Shown: positions 1-7,646 of the stretch, in pieces
Layout: the number at the start of each line of letters is the position of its first letter
Numbering within the stretch: the first letter of the stretch is position 1
Virus record (IMG/VR): IMGVR_UViG_3300020175_000021
Location: 1 to 33,043 of that record
Strand: one strand, 5' to 3'
Source of the DNA: a virus
DNA: 33,043 bases
Notes under the pieces: model-generated
What the model was told of the DNA's origin: nothing
Database searches by the model: none
Seen by the model: the letters and a program-made list of their open reading frames with translations, nothing else
Position numbers and translations under genes: made by a program

Positions 1-2622
1 GCATCTGACCTAGACATGGGTGGCAACAAGGTTCTGTTTGGCAACGTCTATTCAGCAACAAGTGACTTACCAAGTGCATCTACATACCACGGCATGTTTG
101 CTCACGTACACGGCACAGGTAAGGGTTATTTTGCACACAATGGTTCTTGGGTTCCATTAGCAAATGCATCAGACATAGTAACATATACTGTCCAAGATGG
201 TCAGTTATCACAAAACAACTTTACAGATGCAGACCACACAAAACTAAATGCTATAGAAGCCAGTGCTGATGTTACAGATACAGCAAACGTAGTGGCGGCA
301 CTTACAGCAGGGACTAATGTTTCAATTGCGGCAAACGGCACTATTAGCTCGACAGACACTAACACCACATACTCTATAGGAGATGGTGGTCTAACGACTA
401 ATGATTTTACAAATGCTGATCACACAAAGCTAGATGGCATAGCTACATCAGCCAACAACTACAGTCACCCAAATCACTCAGGTGAAGTCACATCGACAGC
501 CGATGGTGCAACAGTCATAGCTGACAATGTGGTTGACGAAGCTAACCTCAAGGTAAGCAATACACCAACAAACGGATATGTACTAACAGCACAGTCAGGC
601 AATACTGGCGGTTTGACTTGGGCGGCGGCGGCTTCTGGTGGTGGTGGCGGTGGAGCTGACTTATATGATGCTAACGAAAGCAGTCCTTCAGCACAGCCTT
701 CTGCTACTGGTGCTAATGCAATAGCTATCGGTGACAGTGCAATAAGTAGCAATACACAAAGTTTTGCTCTTGGCACTAGTCTAGCTTCTGGAGCATCTAG
801 CTTTGCGGCGGCTATAGCTAACAATACCTCAAGCTATGGCGCATCAGGTGCTAATAGTATTGCGATGGGTAAACTAGCAAAAGCAACGACTGAGAAATCA
901 GTTGGTATTATGGCTCAAGCAACTGGAAACTATGCAGTAGCAATTGGTGATGGTACTGTAGCTAGTGGAAGTGCCTCAGTTGCACTTGGTAGAACTAATA
1001 CCGCATCTGCTACTTATACAGTTGCGATAGGATCTAATTGTTCTATTCAGGGTTTTAAATCAATTGGTATTGGTAGAGAAAATACTATAAATTCAAGCCA
1101 TGAGTCTTCACTTGTATTAGGCGAAGGCATTCAGTCCACAGCATCTAACCAAGTTAGTATTGGTGGCTCAACGCAAGACGTTAGAATCTCTGAAACCTAC
1201 ACATTACCTAAAGTAGATGGAAGTGCGAATGAAGTGCTTACAACTGATGGTTCTGGATCTGTTTCTTGGGCTACACCTGCATCTGGCGGTGGTGGAGGTA
1301 GTTATTTACCACTTTCTGGCGGCACTGTAACAGGTGACATTACCATGGACAGCACAAGTCCAGAGATAAAATTCCAGTATACAGGCAATGGTAATTATGG
1401 TGCTATTTCTTTAGATAGTAATAATAATTTAAATTTTGGTACTGGTAGTAATGCAGCATTAAAAATGCGTTTAACCGCATCAGGTATGTTGTTAAATACT
1501 ACAAACACGCAGGTAGCAAAAGGCTCATCAGGTTCTATTGGTACATACATTAGAGAAGGTCAAATAAACTCACATACATCTGGTGTGGAGGTAGCTAATT
1601 TCTCCAGACTCCAAGATGGTGACCTTCTTAATTTCCGTAAAAACGGAACATCTGTTGGAACAATAGCAACAGCTAGTGGTAACTTAACATTTGACGGTGT
1701 TGATGTAGCTACAAACATTCCAGCTTCTCTAGGTACAGCAGGCCAAGTTCTTACAGTTAATGCAGGAGCTACTGCTGGTGAATGGGCTACACCTTCAGGC
1801 GGCGGCGGTGGTTCACCAGACTTATATACTGACAACTACGATAGTACTTCTACTGCACCTTCTGCTACTGGAACTAATGCAGTAGCTATTGGTGTTAATG
1901 CATTAAGTACAAATTCTAAATCTGTAGCTATTGGTAAAAGTGTAGCAAGTGGGGCAGACAGTTTTGCGGCTAATATTTCTTCAACCTCTACATCTTATGG
2001 TGCAGTAGGTTCAGACAGTATTGCTTTAGGTGATAATAATATAGCATCTGGTGCTAGGTCTGGAGTTTTAGCAGGAAACAGCAATAGTGCATCAGGTGGA
2101 AGAGCAGTAGTAATTGGTGGCGCAAGTAATAACGCATCTGGGTCTTATTCGACTGCTAGAGGCGCACATGGAAAAACAAATAGTATTCGTCATAGCCATG
2201 CTACAGGTCTTTCACAACACAGCCAAGGTGTATACTATTTATTAGGTATTGATACAACAGATGCTACACCAAAAGTAATAAACTCAAGCCTTAGTGCATC
2301 ACCTAATACAACAAACCAAATTGTGCTACAAAACAACTCAGCATACACATTTTCAGGTACAATAGTTGCAAGAGAAAAAGCATCTGAAGGTACAGATGTA
2401 GGTGCTTGGGAGGTCAAAGGTATCATTCGTAGAGAAGCTAATGCTGGAACAACAGTTTTAGTTAACTCAGTTATAAACGAACTTAATGTACCTACAGGAT
2501 GGGCTATTGCTCTTACTGCTGACACAACAAACGGATGCTTAAAGGTTGAAGTAACAGGTGTAGCATCAACAAATATCAGGTGGTTGGCTACTATAGAAAC
2601 ATCGGAGGTTATATACGCATAA
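1..2622 (+). CDS. Tail fibre / receptor-binding adhesin, 3' part
   Basis: The frame is open from base 1, so this is the C-terminal part of a longer protein; the ATG at 16 is probably internal (codons before it read ASDLD). Numbering from that ATG, it starts with a GNKVLFGN...YHGMFAHVH segment and repeated ADHTKL motifs typical of marine phage fibres. Glycine-rich linkers near residues 208, 423 and 595 separate two YadA-head-like blocks (AIG...SxALG pattern, from about residues 214 and 601) from a middle domain that opens LPLSGGTVTGDI. The last ~120 residues look like a compact C-terminal fibre domain. The two YadA-like blocks are similar, suggesting internal duplication. It should form a trimeric fibre that contacts the host surface. 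The N-terminal attachment domain is absent here; the gene starting at 32778 has such a domain and may be the other end of this gene. Confidence 0.85.
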   Translation, partial: ASDLDMGGNKVLFGNVYSATSDLPSASTYHGMFAHVHGTGKGYFAHNGSWVPLANASDIVTYTVQDGQLSQNNFTDADHTKLNAIEASADVTDTANVVAALTAGTNVSIAANGTISSTDTNTTYSIGDGGLTTNDFTNADHTKLDGIATSANNYSHPNHSGEVTSTADGATVIADNVVDEANLKVSNTPTNGYVLTAQSGNTGGLTWAAAASGGGGGGADLYDANESSPSAQPSATGANAIAIGDSAISSNTQSFALGTSLASGASSFAAAIANNTSSYGASGANSIAMGKLAKATTEKSVGIMAQATGNYAVAIGDGTVASGSASVALGRTNTASATYTVAIGSNCSIQGFKSIGIGRENTINSSHESSLVLGEGIQSTASNQVSIGGSTQDVRISETYTLPKVDGSANEVLTTDGSGSVSWATPASGGGGGSYLPLSGGTVTGDITMDSTSPEIKFQYTGNGNYGAISLDSNNNLNFGTGSNAALKMRLTASGMLLNTTNTQVAKGSSGSIGTYIREGQINSHTSGVEVANFSRLQDGDLLNFRKNGTSVGTIATASGNLTFDGVDVATNIPASLGTAGQVLTVNAGATAGEWATPSGGGGGSPDLYTDNYDSTSTAPSATGTNAVAIGVNALSTNSKSVAIGKSVASGADSFAANISSTSTSYGAVGSDSIALGDNNIASGARSGVLAGNSNSASGGRAVVIGGASNNASGSYSTARGAHGKTNSIRHSHATGLSQHSQGVYYLLGIDTTDATPKVINSSLSASPNTTNQIVLQNNSAYTFSGTIVAREKASEGTDVGAWEVKGIIRREANAGTTVLVNSVINELNVPTGWAIALTADTTNGCLKVEVTGVASTNIRWLATIETSEVIYA

Positions 2623-2711
2623 TGGGTTCAATTAATTTAAAACACACAGGCAATGGTAGTGCTATTACACTACTGAAGTACTTCATCAATCTGCTTAATA
2701 AACTTACTTAA
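2622..2711 (+). CDS. Small protein or fibre remnant, 29 aa
   Basis: The ATG overlaps the fibre stop (TAATG), with a GGAGG about 12 nt upstream inside the fibre gene. The product begins MGSINLKHTGNGSAITL, which resembles the opening of small phage structural proteins, then ends after a hydrophobic LLKYFINLL stretch. It may be a real micro-protein or the remnant of a longer structural gene. Function unknown. Confidence 0.45.
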   Translation: MGSINLKHTGNGSAITLLKYFINLLNKLT

Positions 2712-2730
2712 ACTTAAAGGAGTCATTAAC

Positions 2731-3024
2731 ATGGCAATACAATTAGACTTATCAACATCACAATATGGCACAGCATTTACTGGTGCATACTTCAGAATCG
2801 TAACTGCGGCAATCAGCAGAGAACTAGGTGATAGCTTCACAGTAATGATCGACTGTAGTGGATTTGCTACAGCAACACCAACAGATGACACACATCCTGT
2901 AGACTTTAGAAGATATAATGCACCTCTAGCTACTATTGAGGCTACGGCTGGCGATGACTTCTTATCTAAATGTTATACTTGGGTGATGGCTCAAGCTGAC
3001 ATGAGTGGTTCATCAGCAGTATAA
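2731..3024 (+). CDS. Hypothetical protein, 97 aa, downstream of fibre
   Basis: A clear AAAGGAG lies 8 nt before the ATG. The protein is soluble, alternates beta-type and polar segments, and has two cysteines (near residues 47 and 87). There is no signal peptide or membrane helix. It sits between the fibre gene and the lysis/membrane cluster, so a fibre-accessory or small virion role is possible, but I do not recognise the family. Confidence 0.75.
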   Translation: MAIQLDLSTSQYGTAFTGAYFRIVTAAISRELGDSFTVMIDCSGFATATPTDDTHPVDFRRYNAPLATIEATAGDDFLSKCYTWVMAQADMSGSSAV

Positions 3025-3040
3025 AAATAAGGACGATCAA

Positions 3041-3232
3041 ATGAATAAAAGAACTATATCTTCTGCGCATGACAGGCTTGATGAGTTAGAAAAACAAGTG
3101 GTTGCAATTAAAACAGAAGTCAAGATACAATTTAAAGATCTATTTGGTCGTGTTAAACGTATGGAAAGTATTATGATTGCAGCAACAGGTGCTATATTAA
3201 CCTTACTCGTTGCGGTACTAATGAAAATGTAA
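3041..3232 (+). CDS. Small membrane protein, XhlA/holin-like, 63 aa
   Basis: The start at 3041 is preferred over an in-frame ATG at 3005 because it has AAGGA upstream and does not overlap the preceding gene. About 40 residues of amphipathic, probably coiled-coil helix (LDELEKQVVAIKTEVK) precede one C-terminal transmembrane helix (IMIAATGAILTLLVAVLM). This coil-plus-one-helix layout is that of XhlA-type haemolysin/holin accessory proteins. It lies upstream of other membrane and lysis genes. A lysis role is inferred; an unrelated membrane anchor is possible. Confidence 0.7.
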   Translation: MNKRTISSAHDRLDELEKQVVAIKTEVKIQFKDLFGRVKRMESIMIAATGAILTLLVAVLMKM

Positions 3233-3233
3233 A

Positions 3234-3788
3234 ATGTTACAATACATATTAATTGGTTTGTTTATTTTAATTGGCAGCCATGTTGCTGCTGATGACATAA
3301 TACGTACTGACACTAACAGTACAGTAACTTCTAATGGGTCAATGGATACTACTGTTAAAAGTCCACCACCCTCTGCTATATCTCCACAGATTAGCACAAG
3401 TAACTCTGACTTATGTACTGTCGGTGTTGCTGGTGCAGTGCAAACACAGATACTTGGTATCTCTGCTGGTCGTACTGTTAGAGATATGAACTGCGAAAAA
3501 TTAAAGAACGCAAAAACCATGTACGATATGGGTATGAAAGTTGCAGCCGTATCAGTCATGTGCCAAGACGAAAGAGTGTTTGAAGCCATGCTCAATGCAG
3601 GGACACCATGCCCCAAGGATGGGTTAGTAGGTGATAAAGCTAGGCTAGCATGGGAAATGGAAGCAGTTAAAGAAGAGATTAAGCGTGATCAGAACAATGT
3701 AATCAAGAGAGTCTTTGATAAAAATGGTGAAACAAAAATTGGTTTGGGTGTTATCTTTAGCACTCTTGCCTTCTTACTTGCACTCTGA
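3234..3788 (+). CDS. Exported, membrane-anchored protein, 184 aa
   Basis: A signal peptide (residues 1-19, ending VAA before DDI) starts 2 nt after the previous stop. The mature region contains a PPPSAISP segment, a stretch reading TVGVAGAVQTQ and four cysteines (in SDLCTVG, DMNCEK, VMCQDE and TPCPK), which could pair in the periplasm. A basic/acidic helix follows and the protein ends in a C-terminal hydrophobic segment (GLGVIFSTLAFLLAL), so it may be held in the inner membrane at its C-terminus. I recall similar proteins of unknown function in marine phages. It is the first of five consecutive exported proteins. Its 3' end overlaps the next gene by 74 nt. Confidence 0.8.
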   Translation: MLQYILIGLFILIGSHVAADDIIRTDTNSTVTSNGSMDTTVKSPPPSAISPQISTSNSDLCTVGVAGAVQTQILGISAGRTVRDMNCEKLKNAKTMYDMGMKVAAVSVMCQDERVFEAMLNAGTPCPKDGLVGDKARLAWEMEAVKEEIKRDQNNVIKRVFDKNGETKIGLGVIFSTLAFLLAL

Positions 3789-4587
3789 TCCCTATAGTTA
3801 TGGGTCTACAGGCAATGCAGCATCTACCACATTAAGCTGGGGAATGGCTAGTGTGTTGCCTGACGTTACTGGCATAGATATAAATGGTTTGATCTATAGG
3901 TATACCACAGTAAAGAATACTGAGGATGATATGCTAGTACATGTTGGTAATTATAATGCTAATGGTGATGGGTATACATTCCGCGAGACAGATGATTGGT
4001 CTGGCGTACCAAGCAATACAATCGTTAAGTCTTTTACTCTTGGCAATATACCATCAGCTAATTGGGGTACTGGTTTCATTGAGGTTGAAGGTGATGGCAG
4101 TGTTAAGGATGCAGTTGTTATATACAACTACAGAATAGATAAATGTTTTGACCCACAGTCTGATCCCACTTGTGCTGGGTACATAAGACCTGTGCCTGAT
4201 TTACCTGAGATAGATATATACACTGCTTTAGAAGATGATGCTGTTACAGGTGCATTAGAGTCAGATGAATTTGAATATGATGAAGATGGTAATCTTATAT
4301 TAGATGATGAAGAAGAAGAGGAAGAAAATAGAATTGAAATGGGTTTAACTGCATCTGCCAATGCGTTGACTTTATTCAAAGCACAAGGACAAGATGATAT
4401 TATCATGGCTATAAATCAACAGACTAATTTAGTTATGTATTACAATGCATCTATTAATGGTGGCGTATATGCTGACGCTGCTAGTCTTGCTGATTCAGAA
4501 ATACCTGACAATAAGAAAGCCTTGCGTAATAATTTAGCACAACAAATACTGCACGAACAAATGATTGATATGCAGTACAACAAATGA
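3715..4587 (+). CDS. Exported acidic protein, 290 aa
   Basis: It begins inside the previous gene in another frame. The N-terminus (MIKMVKQKLVWVLSLALLPSY, then LHS) is a typical signal peptide, supporting this start. The mature part is rich in Asp, Glu, Gly and Tyr, with a very acidic run near residues 195-205 (DDEEEEEE) and two cysteines (CFDPQSDPTC). The C-terminal ~80 residues look helical. The acidic stretch could bind calcium or act as a spacer. Family unknown. The same DNA encodes the C-terminal membrane segment of the upstream protein and this signal peptide, which suggests tight translational coupling. Confidence 0.8.
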   Translation: MIKMVKQKLVWVLSLALLPSYLHSDPYSYGSTGNAASTTLSWGMASVLPDVTGIDINGLIYRYTTVKNTEDDMLVHVGNYNANGDGYTFRETDDWSGVPSNTIVKSFTLGNIPSANWGTGFIEVEGDGSVKDAVVIYNYRIDKCFDPQSDPTCAGYIRPVPDLPEIDIYTALEDDAVTGALESDEFEYDEDGNLILDDEEEEEENRIEMGLTASANALTLFKAQGQDDIIMAINQQTNLVMYYNASINGGVYADAASLADSEIPDNKKALRNNLAQQILHEQMIDMQYNK

Positions 4588-4595
4588 GGTTTAAT

Positions 4596-5084
4596 ATGAA
4601 ATATTCTTTGGCAATACTTTCACTCTGTGCATTACCAGCATACGCTGATGTAGATATTACAGGTAATGTTGCAGCTAAATGTGTAATACAAACATCTAAA
4701 GCTGGTGTGTATGGCAACCCTATTGCCAGCAAGTTAAGCACCACACCTGCTGATGGTGGTATCTTGCCTGTTATTAGATTTGATGTATCTATAGCAGACA
4801 GCTATACAGCTAACATAACACATCCATCATCGTTTAGTTCTTCACCTACATTAACAGATACACTTGCATGGACAGGTAGCACAAGCGTAACACAAACGTC
4901 AGTCTCTGGTATGTCAGCTTATGAAGCAGCTAAGTTAACAGTAGATAATACTACAATATTTAATTTAACATTGGCTGGTTCAACGTGGTTTTCTACTGCA
5001 TCAAGTGCAACTTATGGTTCAGCCAAACCATTTCCGCAAGGTACATATACTGCGGTAGTACAGGCTAGCTGCATTGCTAAGTAA
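4596..5084 (+). CDS. Exported pilin-like / spore-coat-U-like protein
   Basis: The ATG at 4596 follows TGAGG and gives a clean signal peptide (MKYSLAILSLCALPAYA, then DVD). An alternative ATG at 4584 overlaps the previous stop and adds four residues. The mature protein of about 145 residues begins DVDITGNVAAKCVIQ, has a Ser/Thr-rich beta-type middle and ends YTAVVQASCIAK. One cysteine near the start and one at the end, in a beta-rich Thr/Ser protein, is the layout of chaperone-usher pilins and spore-coat-U proteins. That is a pattern match only. The next gene has chaperone-like features. A role in the host envelope or on the released virion is possible. Confidence 0.75.
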   Translation: MKYSLAILSLCALPAYADVDITGNVAAKCVIQTSKAGVYGNPIASKLSTTPADGGILPVIRFDVSIADSYTANITHPSSFSSSPTLTDTLAWTGSTSVTQTSVSGMSAYEAAKLTVDNTTIFNLTLAGSTWFSTASSATYGSAKPFPQGTYTAVVQASCIAK

Positions 5085-5457
5085 GGTACTCATATTTTTA
5101 GGGTGGGCAACTGTTGCATCTGCGCATGAAATGACACCAGCCTATCCTATAGTAAAGCCATCACATGTTTATGGTGTGCATAGGGTTGACCTCTCATTAT
5201 TTAATTCAAGAGAAGAAATAAATTATTACGAGATACAACTGTATAATAAAGATTGGAAACCTGTTCCCTTCTCTGCAATATACAGAATTATTAAGGTTAG
5301 TTATAAAGAGCGTAAAAACTTTAGTGTATATATACGTGAGTCTGACTTAGATGTAGCAGTGTATGTGTGTACCATATCAAAGATAAGAAGGCAGCGTGAA
5401 ACTAAAACATTAGTATCTTCTAAGATTTGCTCACGATTAGATGGAACTCCAGCATGA
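5074..5457 (+). CDS. Exported Ig-like protein, possible pilus-chaperone-like, 127 aa
   Basis: It starts at TTG 5074, within the last codons of the preceding gene; no ATG is available upstream of the signal peptide (MLSKVLIFLGWATVASA, then HE). The mature protein alternates hydrophobic and polar residues as in an Ig-like beta-sandwich (VDLSLFNSREEINYYEIQL, then WKPVPF). Two cysteines lie near the C-terminus (VYVCTIS and SKICSR). Single-domain similarity to the N-terminal domain of PapD-type chaperones is suggested by strand spacing and by the pilin-like neighbour, but no diagnostic motif was found. The TTG start may keep expression low. Confidence 0.7.
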   Translation: MLSKVLIFLGWATVASAHEMTPAYPIVKPSHVYGVHRVDLSLFNSREEINYYEIQLYNKDWKPVPFSAIYRIIKVSYKERKNFSVYIRESDLDVAVYVCTISKIRRQRETKTLVSSKICSRLDGTPA

Positions 5458-5843
5458 GATTTGCTATTCTTTTTTATTTCTTAGCTAGTGGCGCATGTGC
5501 AGACAGTAGTTCTCTTGCATTGTCATTGCCTAGCCCACCTATTAATGGGCAATCAGATAGTTTTTCAGCAAACAACTTGCGTTGTAGCAATGCAGTAGGT
5601 GGTGGCGTTAACCTTGAGTATGGTATTACTGGTGTGCTGTCTGGATTAGAAACAAGCAGCAGAGGTAAAGACATAGGTGTGTATGCACGTATAGTTATAC
5701 CGCTAGACAAACCTAAGTCTCGTATTAACTGTAATGATTTATACCAAGTAGAGTTAGCACAACGTAGGCTAGAGATACAAAAGCTGCGCGATGAATTAGA
5801 GCAGCTTAAAAATTTACAAGATGATATGGACTTTGAGAACTGA
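5454..5843 (+). CDS. Exported protein with C-terminal coiled coil, 129 aa
   Basis: The ATG at 5454 overlaps the preceding stop (ATGA) and gives a signal peptide (MRFAILFYFLASGACA, then DSS). An in-frame start at 5427 would bury the signal, so it was rejected. The sequence LASGAC is a weak lipobox, so lipidation is possible but not clear. The mature part has SLPSPPINGQSDSF, conserved-looking Cys-Ser-Asn-Ala, then VGVYAR-type strands and a C-terminal heptad-rich helix (LAQRRLEIQKLRDELEQL). The next gene is an inner-membrane protein with a long coiled coil. The pair could span the periplasm, as spanins do; this is an inference from topology only. Confidence 0.75.
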   Translation: MRFAILFYFLASGACADSSSLALSLPSPPINGQSDSFSANNLRCSNAVGGGVNLEYGITGVLSGLETSSRGKDIGVYARIVIPLDKPKSRINCNDLYQVELAQRRLEIQKLRDELEQLKNLQDDMDFEN

Positions 5844-6322
5844 TGGTTGACCTAACAGAATTTGATGGGCTTGCTGATAAAAAGATTAGTGCTGGTGGCT
5901 TTAAGCTATCGGCTGCATCTGTATTTGCAATCATAACCTTTCTATCTACTGTGGTTGCTGGCCTGTATGGTGGGTTTGTTATGTACCAGAAGATAGAAGA
6001 GGTAGCTGGCTTAGACTTAGGAGAGTACCAACAGCAAATGGATCTGATGGATGCGCAGGTACAACAAACAGTTGAGTACACACGCGACATTAAAAATAAT
6101 TTACGTGATGATCTTCTTAGGGTTGAGCAGCAAGCGGACAGAGTTGAGTCGTTGGTGCGTAAGACAGAAGAGAAGGTGCGCACTATGATAGATGCAGCAG
6201 ATCTTAGATTCGAATCGCAACGTGAACGCTTGCGATCAAATCAAGATGCTGAGATGAAAGACCTTGAAGATAAGTTAATGGATAAATTACAGAGGGCATT
6301 GGATAATCCTCTGGCTGATTAG
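5843..6322 (+). CDS. Inner-membrane protein with long coiled coil, 159 aa
   Basis: The start overlaps the previous stop by one base (TGATG). About 22 N-terminal residues precede a single transmembrane helix (about 23-48, ASVFAIITFLSTVVAGLYGG). Roughly 110 residues of strongly charged heptad-type helix follow (QQADRVESLVRKTEEKVR and onward). The topology fits an inner-membrane anchor with a periplasmic rod, like an i-spanin, or an exclusion/injection-related protein. It lies between exported proteins and holin candidates. I do not recognise a named family with certainty. Confidence 0.75.
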   Translation: MVDLTEFDGLADKKISAGGFKLSAASVFAIITFLSTVVAGLYGGFVMYQKIEEVAGLDLGEYQQQMDLMDAQVQQTVEYTRDIKNNLRDDLLRVEQQADRVESLVRKTEEKVRTMIDAADLRFESQRERLRSNQDAEMKDLEDKLMDKLQRALDNPLAD

Positions 6323-6331
6323 GAGAATAAC

Positions 6332-6643
6332 ATGGATGAATTTAAAAAATTTGATGTCAATGGTGATGGCGCAATAGATAAAGCAGAATGGGATGCACTT
6401 GAGTACGAGGATCGTAAGCGTCGCCTAGAGGACGAAGACGCTCAAAGGGATGCACAACGCAAGATGACATGGTTTGCCCTGTCAGGGATGCTCCTATACC
6501 CTTTGGCGGTGGTGCTAGCAGATCTCTTGACTTTAATTGAGGCTGCTAAGATACTCGGCAGCATGGCGAGTGTGTATTTTGTCAGTGTTGCTGGCATAGT
6601 AGCTGCGTTCTTTGGGGCGTCAGCGTTTACGAAAGGAAAGTAA
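6332..6643 (+). CDS. EF-hand membrane protein, possible Ca-responsive holin
   Basis: An AGGAG lies 6 nt before the ATG. Residues 8-19 form a canonical EF-hand loop: Asp1, Asn3, Asp5, Gly6, Ile8, Asp9, Glu12 (FDVNGDGAIDKAEWDAL). A charged helix to about residue 45 and two hydrophobic segments follow (about 46-66 and 75-97). A single EF-hand on a 103-residue protein with two membrane segments is unusual. It stands two genes upstream of the endolysin and next to a GTA-type holin, so a lysis-timing or membrane-sensing role is inferred. Calcium binding is predicted from the loop residues only. Confidence 0.8.
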   Translation: MDEFKKFDVNGDGAIDKAEWDALEYEDRKRRLEDEDAQRDAQRKMTWFALSGMLLYPLAVVLADLLTLIEAAKILGSMASVYFVSVAGIVAAFFGASAFTKGK

Positions 6644-6644
6644 T

Positions 6645-6992
6645 ATGCTTGGACTTGGATTGATAGGTAAGGTTGCTGATCTTGCTGGTGCTGTGATAGA
6701 TTCGAAGGCTGTTGTTAAGAAGGCTGAAGCTGAAACTAAAATGAAGCTTGCAACTGGTGAGATCTCTTGGGAGCAAGCAGCAATCAAAGCCAGCGAGAAT
6801 AGCTGGAAGGATGAAGCTTGGACTGTGTGTTTCATTGCAATCGTTGCGTGCTCATTTGTTCCACCGCTGCAGCCCTATATGAAGGAGGGCTTTGCTAATC
6901 TCGAAGCCGCACCGCAGTGGTTCCAATGGTCGTTGTATGCAAGTATAGCTGCAAGCTTTGGTATCCGTACCATGAAGGGATTTAAAAAATGA
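6645..6992 (+). CDS. Holin, GTA_holin_3TM-like
   Basis: The start at 6645 follows AAAGGAAAG; a longer in-frame start at 6612 lies inside the previous gene. The 115-residue product has an N-terminal amphipathic segment, a helix with ATGEISWEQAA, then SWKDEAWTVCFIAIVAC and a second membrane segment near WFQWSLYASIAASFGIR, ending in basic residues (KGFKK). The order Trp-Lys-Asp-Glu, membrane helix, then ASFGIR resembles the 3TM holin family of gene-transfer agents. Its 3' end overlaps the endolysin gene by 4 nt (ATGA), a usual holin-lysin pairing. It should form the membrane lesion that releases or activates the endolysin. Confidence 0.8.
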   Translation: MLGLGLIGKVADLAGAVIDSKAVVKKAEAETKMKLATGEISWEQAAIKASENSWKDEAWTVCFIAIVACSFVPPLQPYMKEGFANLEAAPQWFQWSLYASIAASFGIRTMKGFKK

Positions 6993-7612
6993 CTGAGGCT
7001 ATGAAGATATTGCAGGGTCGTATTGGTGCAGCAGCCGATGGTAACTTTGGCCCGAACACAGCAAGAGCAATCGTTGATTACTTTGGTTTGAATCGTAAGC
7101 GTGGCGCACACCTGCTTGGTCAAGCAGCACATGAGTCAGGTATGTTTCGTTTAACCAGAGAGAATCTTAATTATTCTGCTGAGTCTATGATGCGTGTGTG
7201 GCCTAAGAGATTTCCAACTATGGAATCGGCTGCACCTTATGCGCGTAACCCAGAGGCACTAGCGAACAAGGTGTACTCTAATCGCATGGGCAATGGAGAT
7301 AATGAAGGGGCGTTGTGGGTCGGGCGCGGCTTCATCCAGTTGACAGGCAAGGCAAACTATAGATCTTTTGCTAGTGATATGGGGTTGCCTGATGTAATGA
7401 CTGACCCTGATCTTGTTGCTACTGAGTATGCATTTGAATCTGCCATGTGGTTCTTTGAATCCAATGGCTTGTTTGAAATGGCTGATGATGGTGTGAATGA
7501 TTCAGTTATTACTAGCATAACCAAGCGTGTGAATGGTGGCACGCATGGGCTTGATGATCGTATGGAGCAAACAAAGAAAATACATTCTTGGATTGCACAC
7601 GTTGGCGTTTAA
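6989..7612 (+). CDS. Endolysin, GH19 chitinase-like lysozyme
   Basis: The 207-residue soluble protein starts at ATGA overlapping the holin stop. His48-Glu49 (QAAHESGMF) is the family's catalytic motif. Downstream, NKVYSNRMGNGD, ALWVGRGFIQLTGK and the C-terminal TKRVNGGTHGL are GH19 signatures. The first ~40 residues (ILQGRIGAAADGNFGPNTARAI) resemble a short peptidoglycan-binding-type segment that merges into the catalytic fold. It should cleave the glycan backbone of the host wall. With no signal peptide, it depends on the holin next to it. It is the last gene of the rightward unit before the convergent leftward operon. Confidence 0.93.
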   Translation: MTEAMKILQGRIGAAADGNFGPNTARAIVDYFGLNRKRGAHLLGQAAHESGMFRLTRENLNYSAESMMRVWPKRFPTMESAAPYARNPEALANKVYSNRMGNGDNEGALWVGRGFIQLTGKANYRSFASDMGLPDVMTDPDLVATEYAFESAMWFFESNGLFEMADDGVNDSVITSITKRVNGGTHGLDDRMEQTKKIHSWIAHVGV

Positions 7613-7627
7613 GTATATATCTTTCTG

Positions 7628-7646
7628 GCGGAGCTTAATGCTCCGC
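7628..7646. terminator. Convergent hairpin between lysin and leftward operon
   Basis: GCGGAGC (7628-7634), a 5-nt loop TTAAT and GCTCCGC (7640-7646) form a perfect 7-bp stem. It sits where rightward lysis genes meet the end of the leftward operon; the loop contains the stop codon of the leftward gene. Neither side carries a T-run, so it may be a weak bidirectional terminator or a 3'-end stabiliser. Confidence 0.55.

Noticed and set aside
3218-3616. Leftward 132-codon frame
   Set aside because: Antisense to the exported 184-residue protein, no ribosome binding site.
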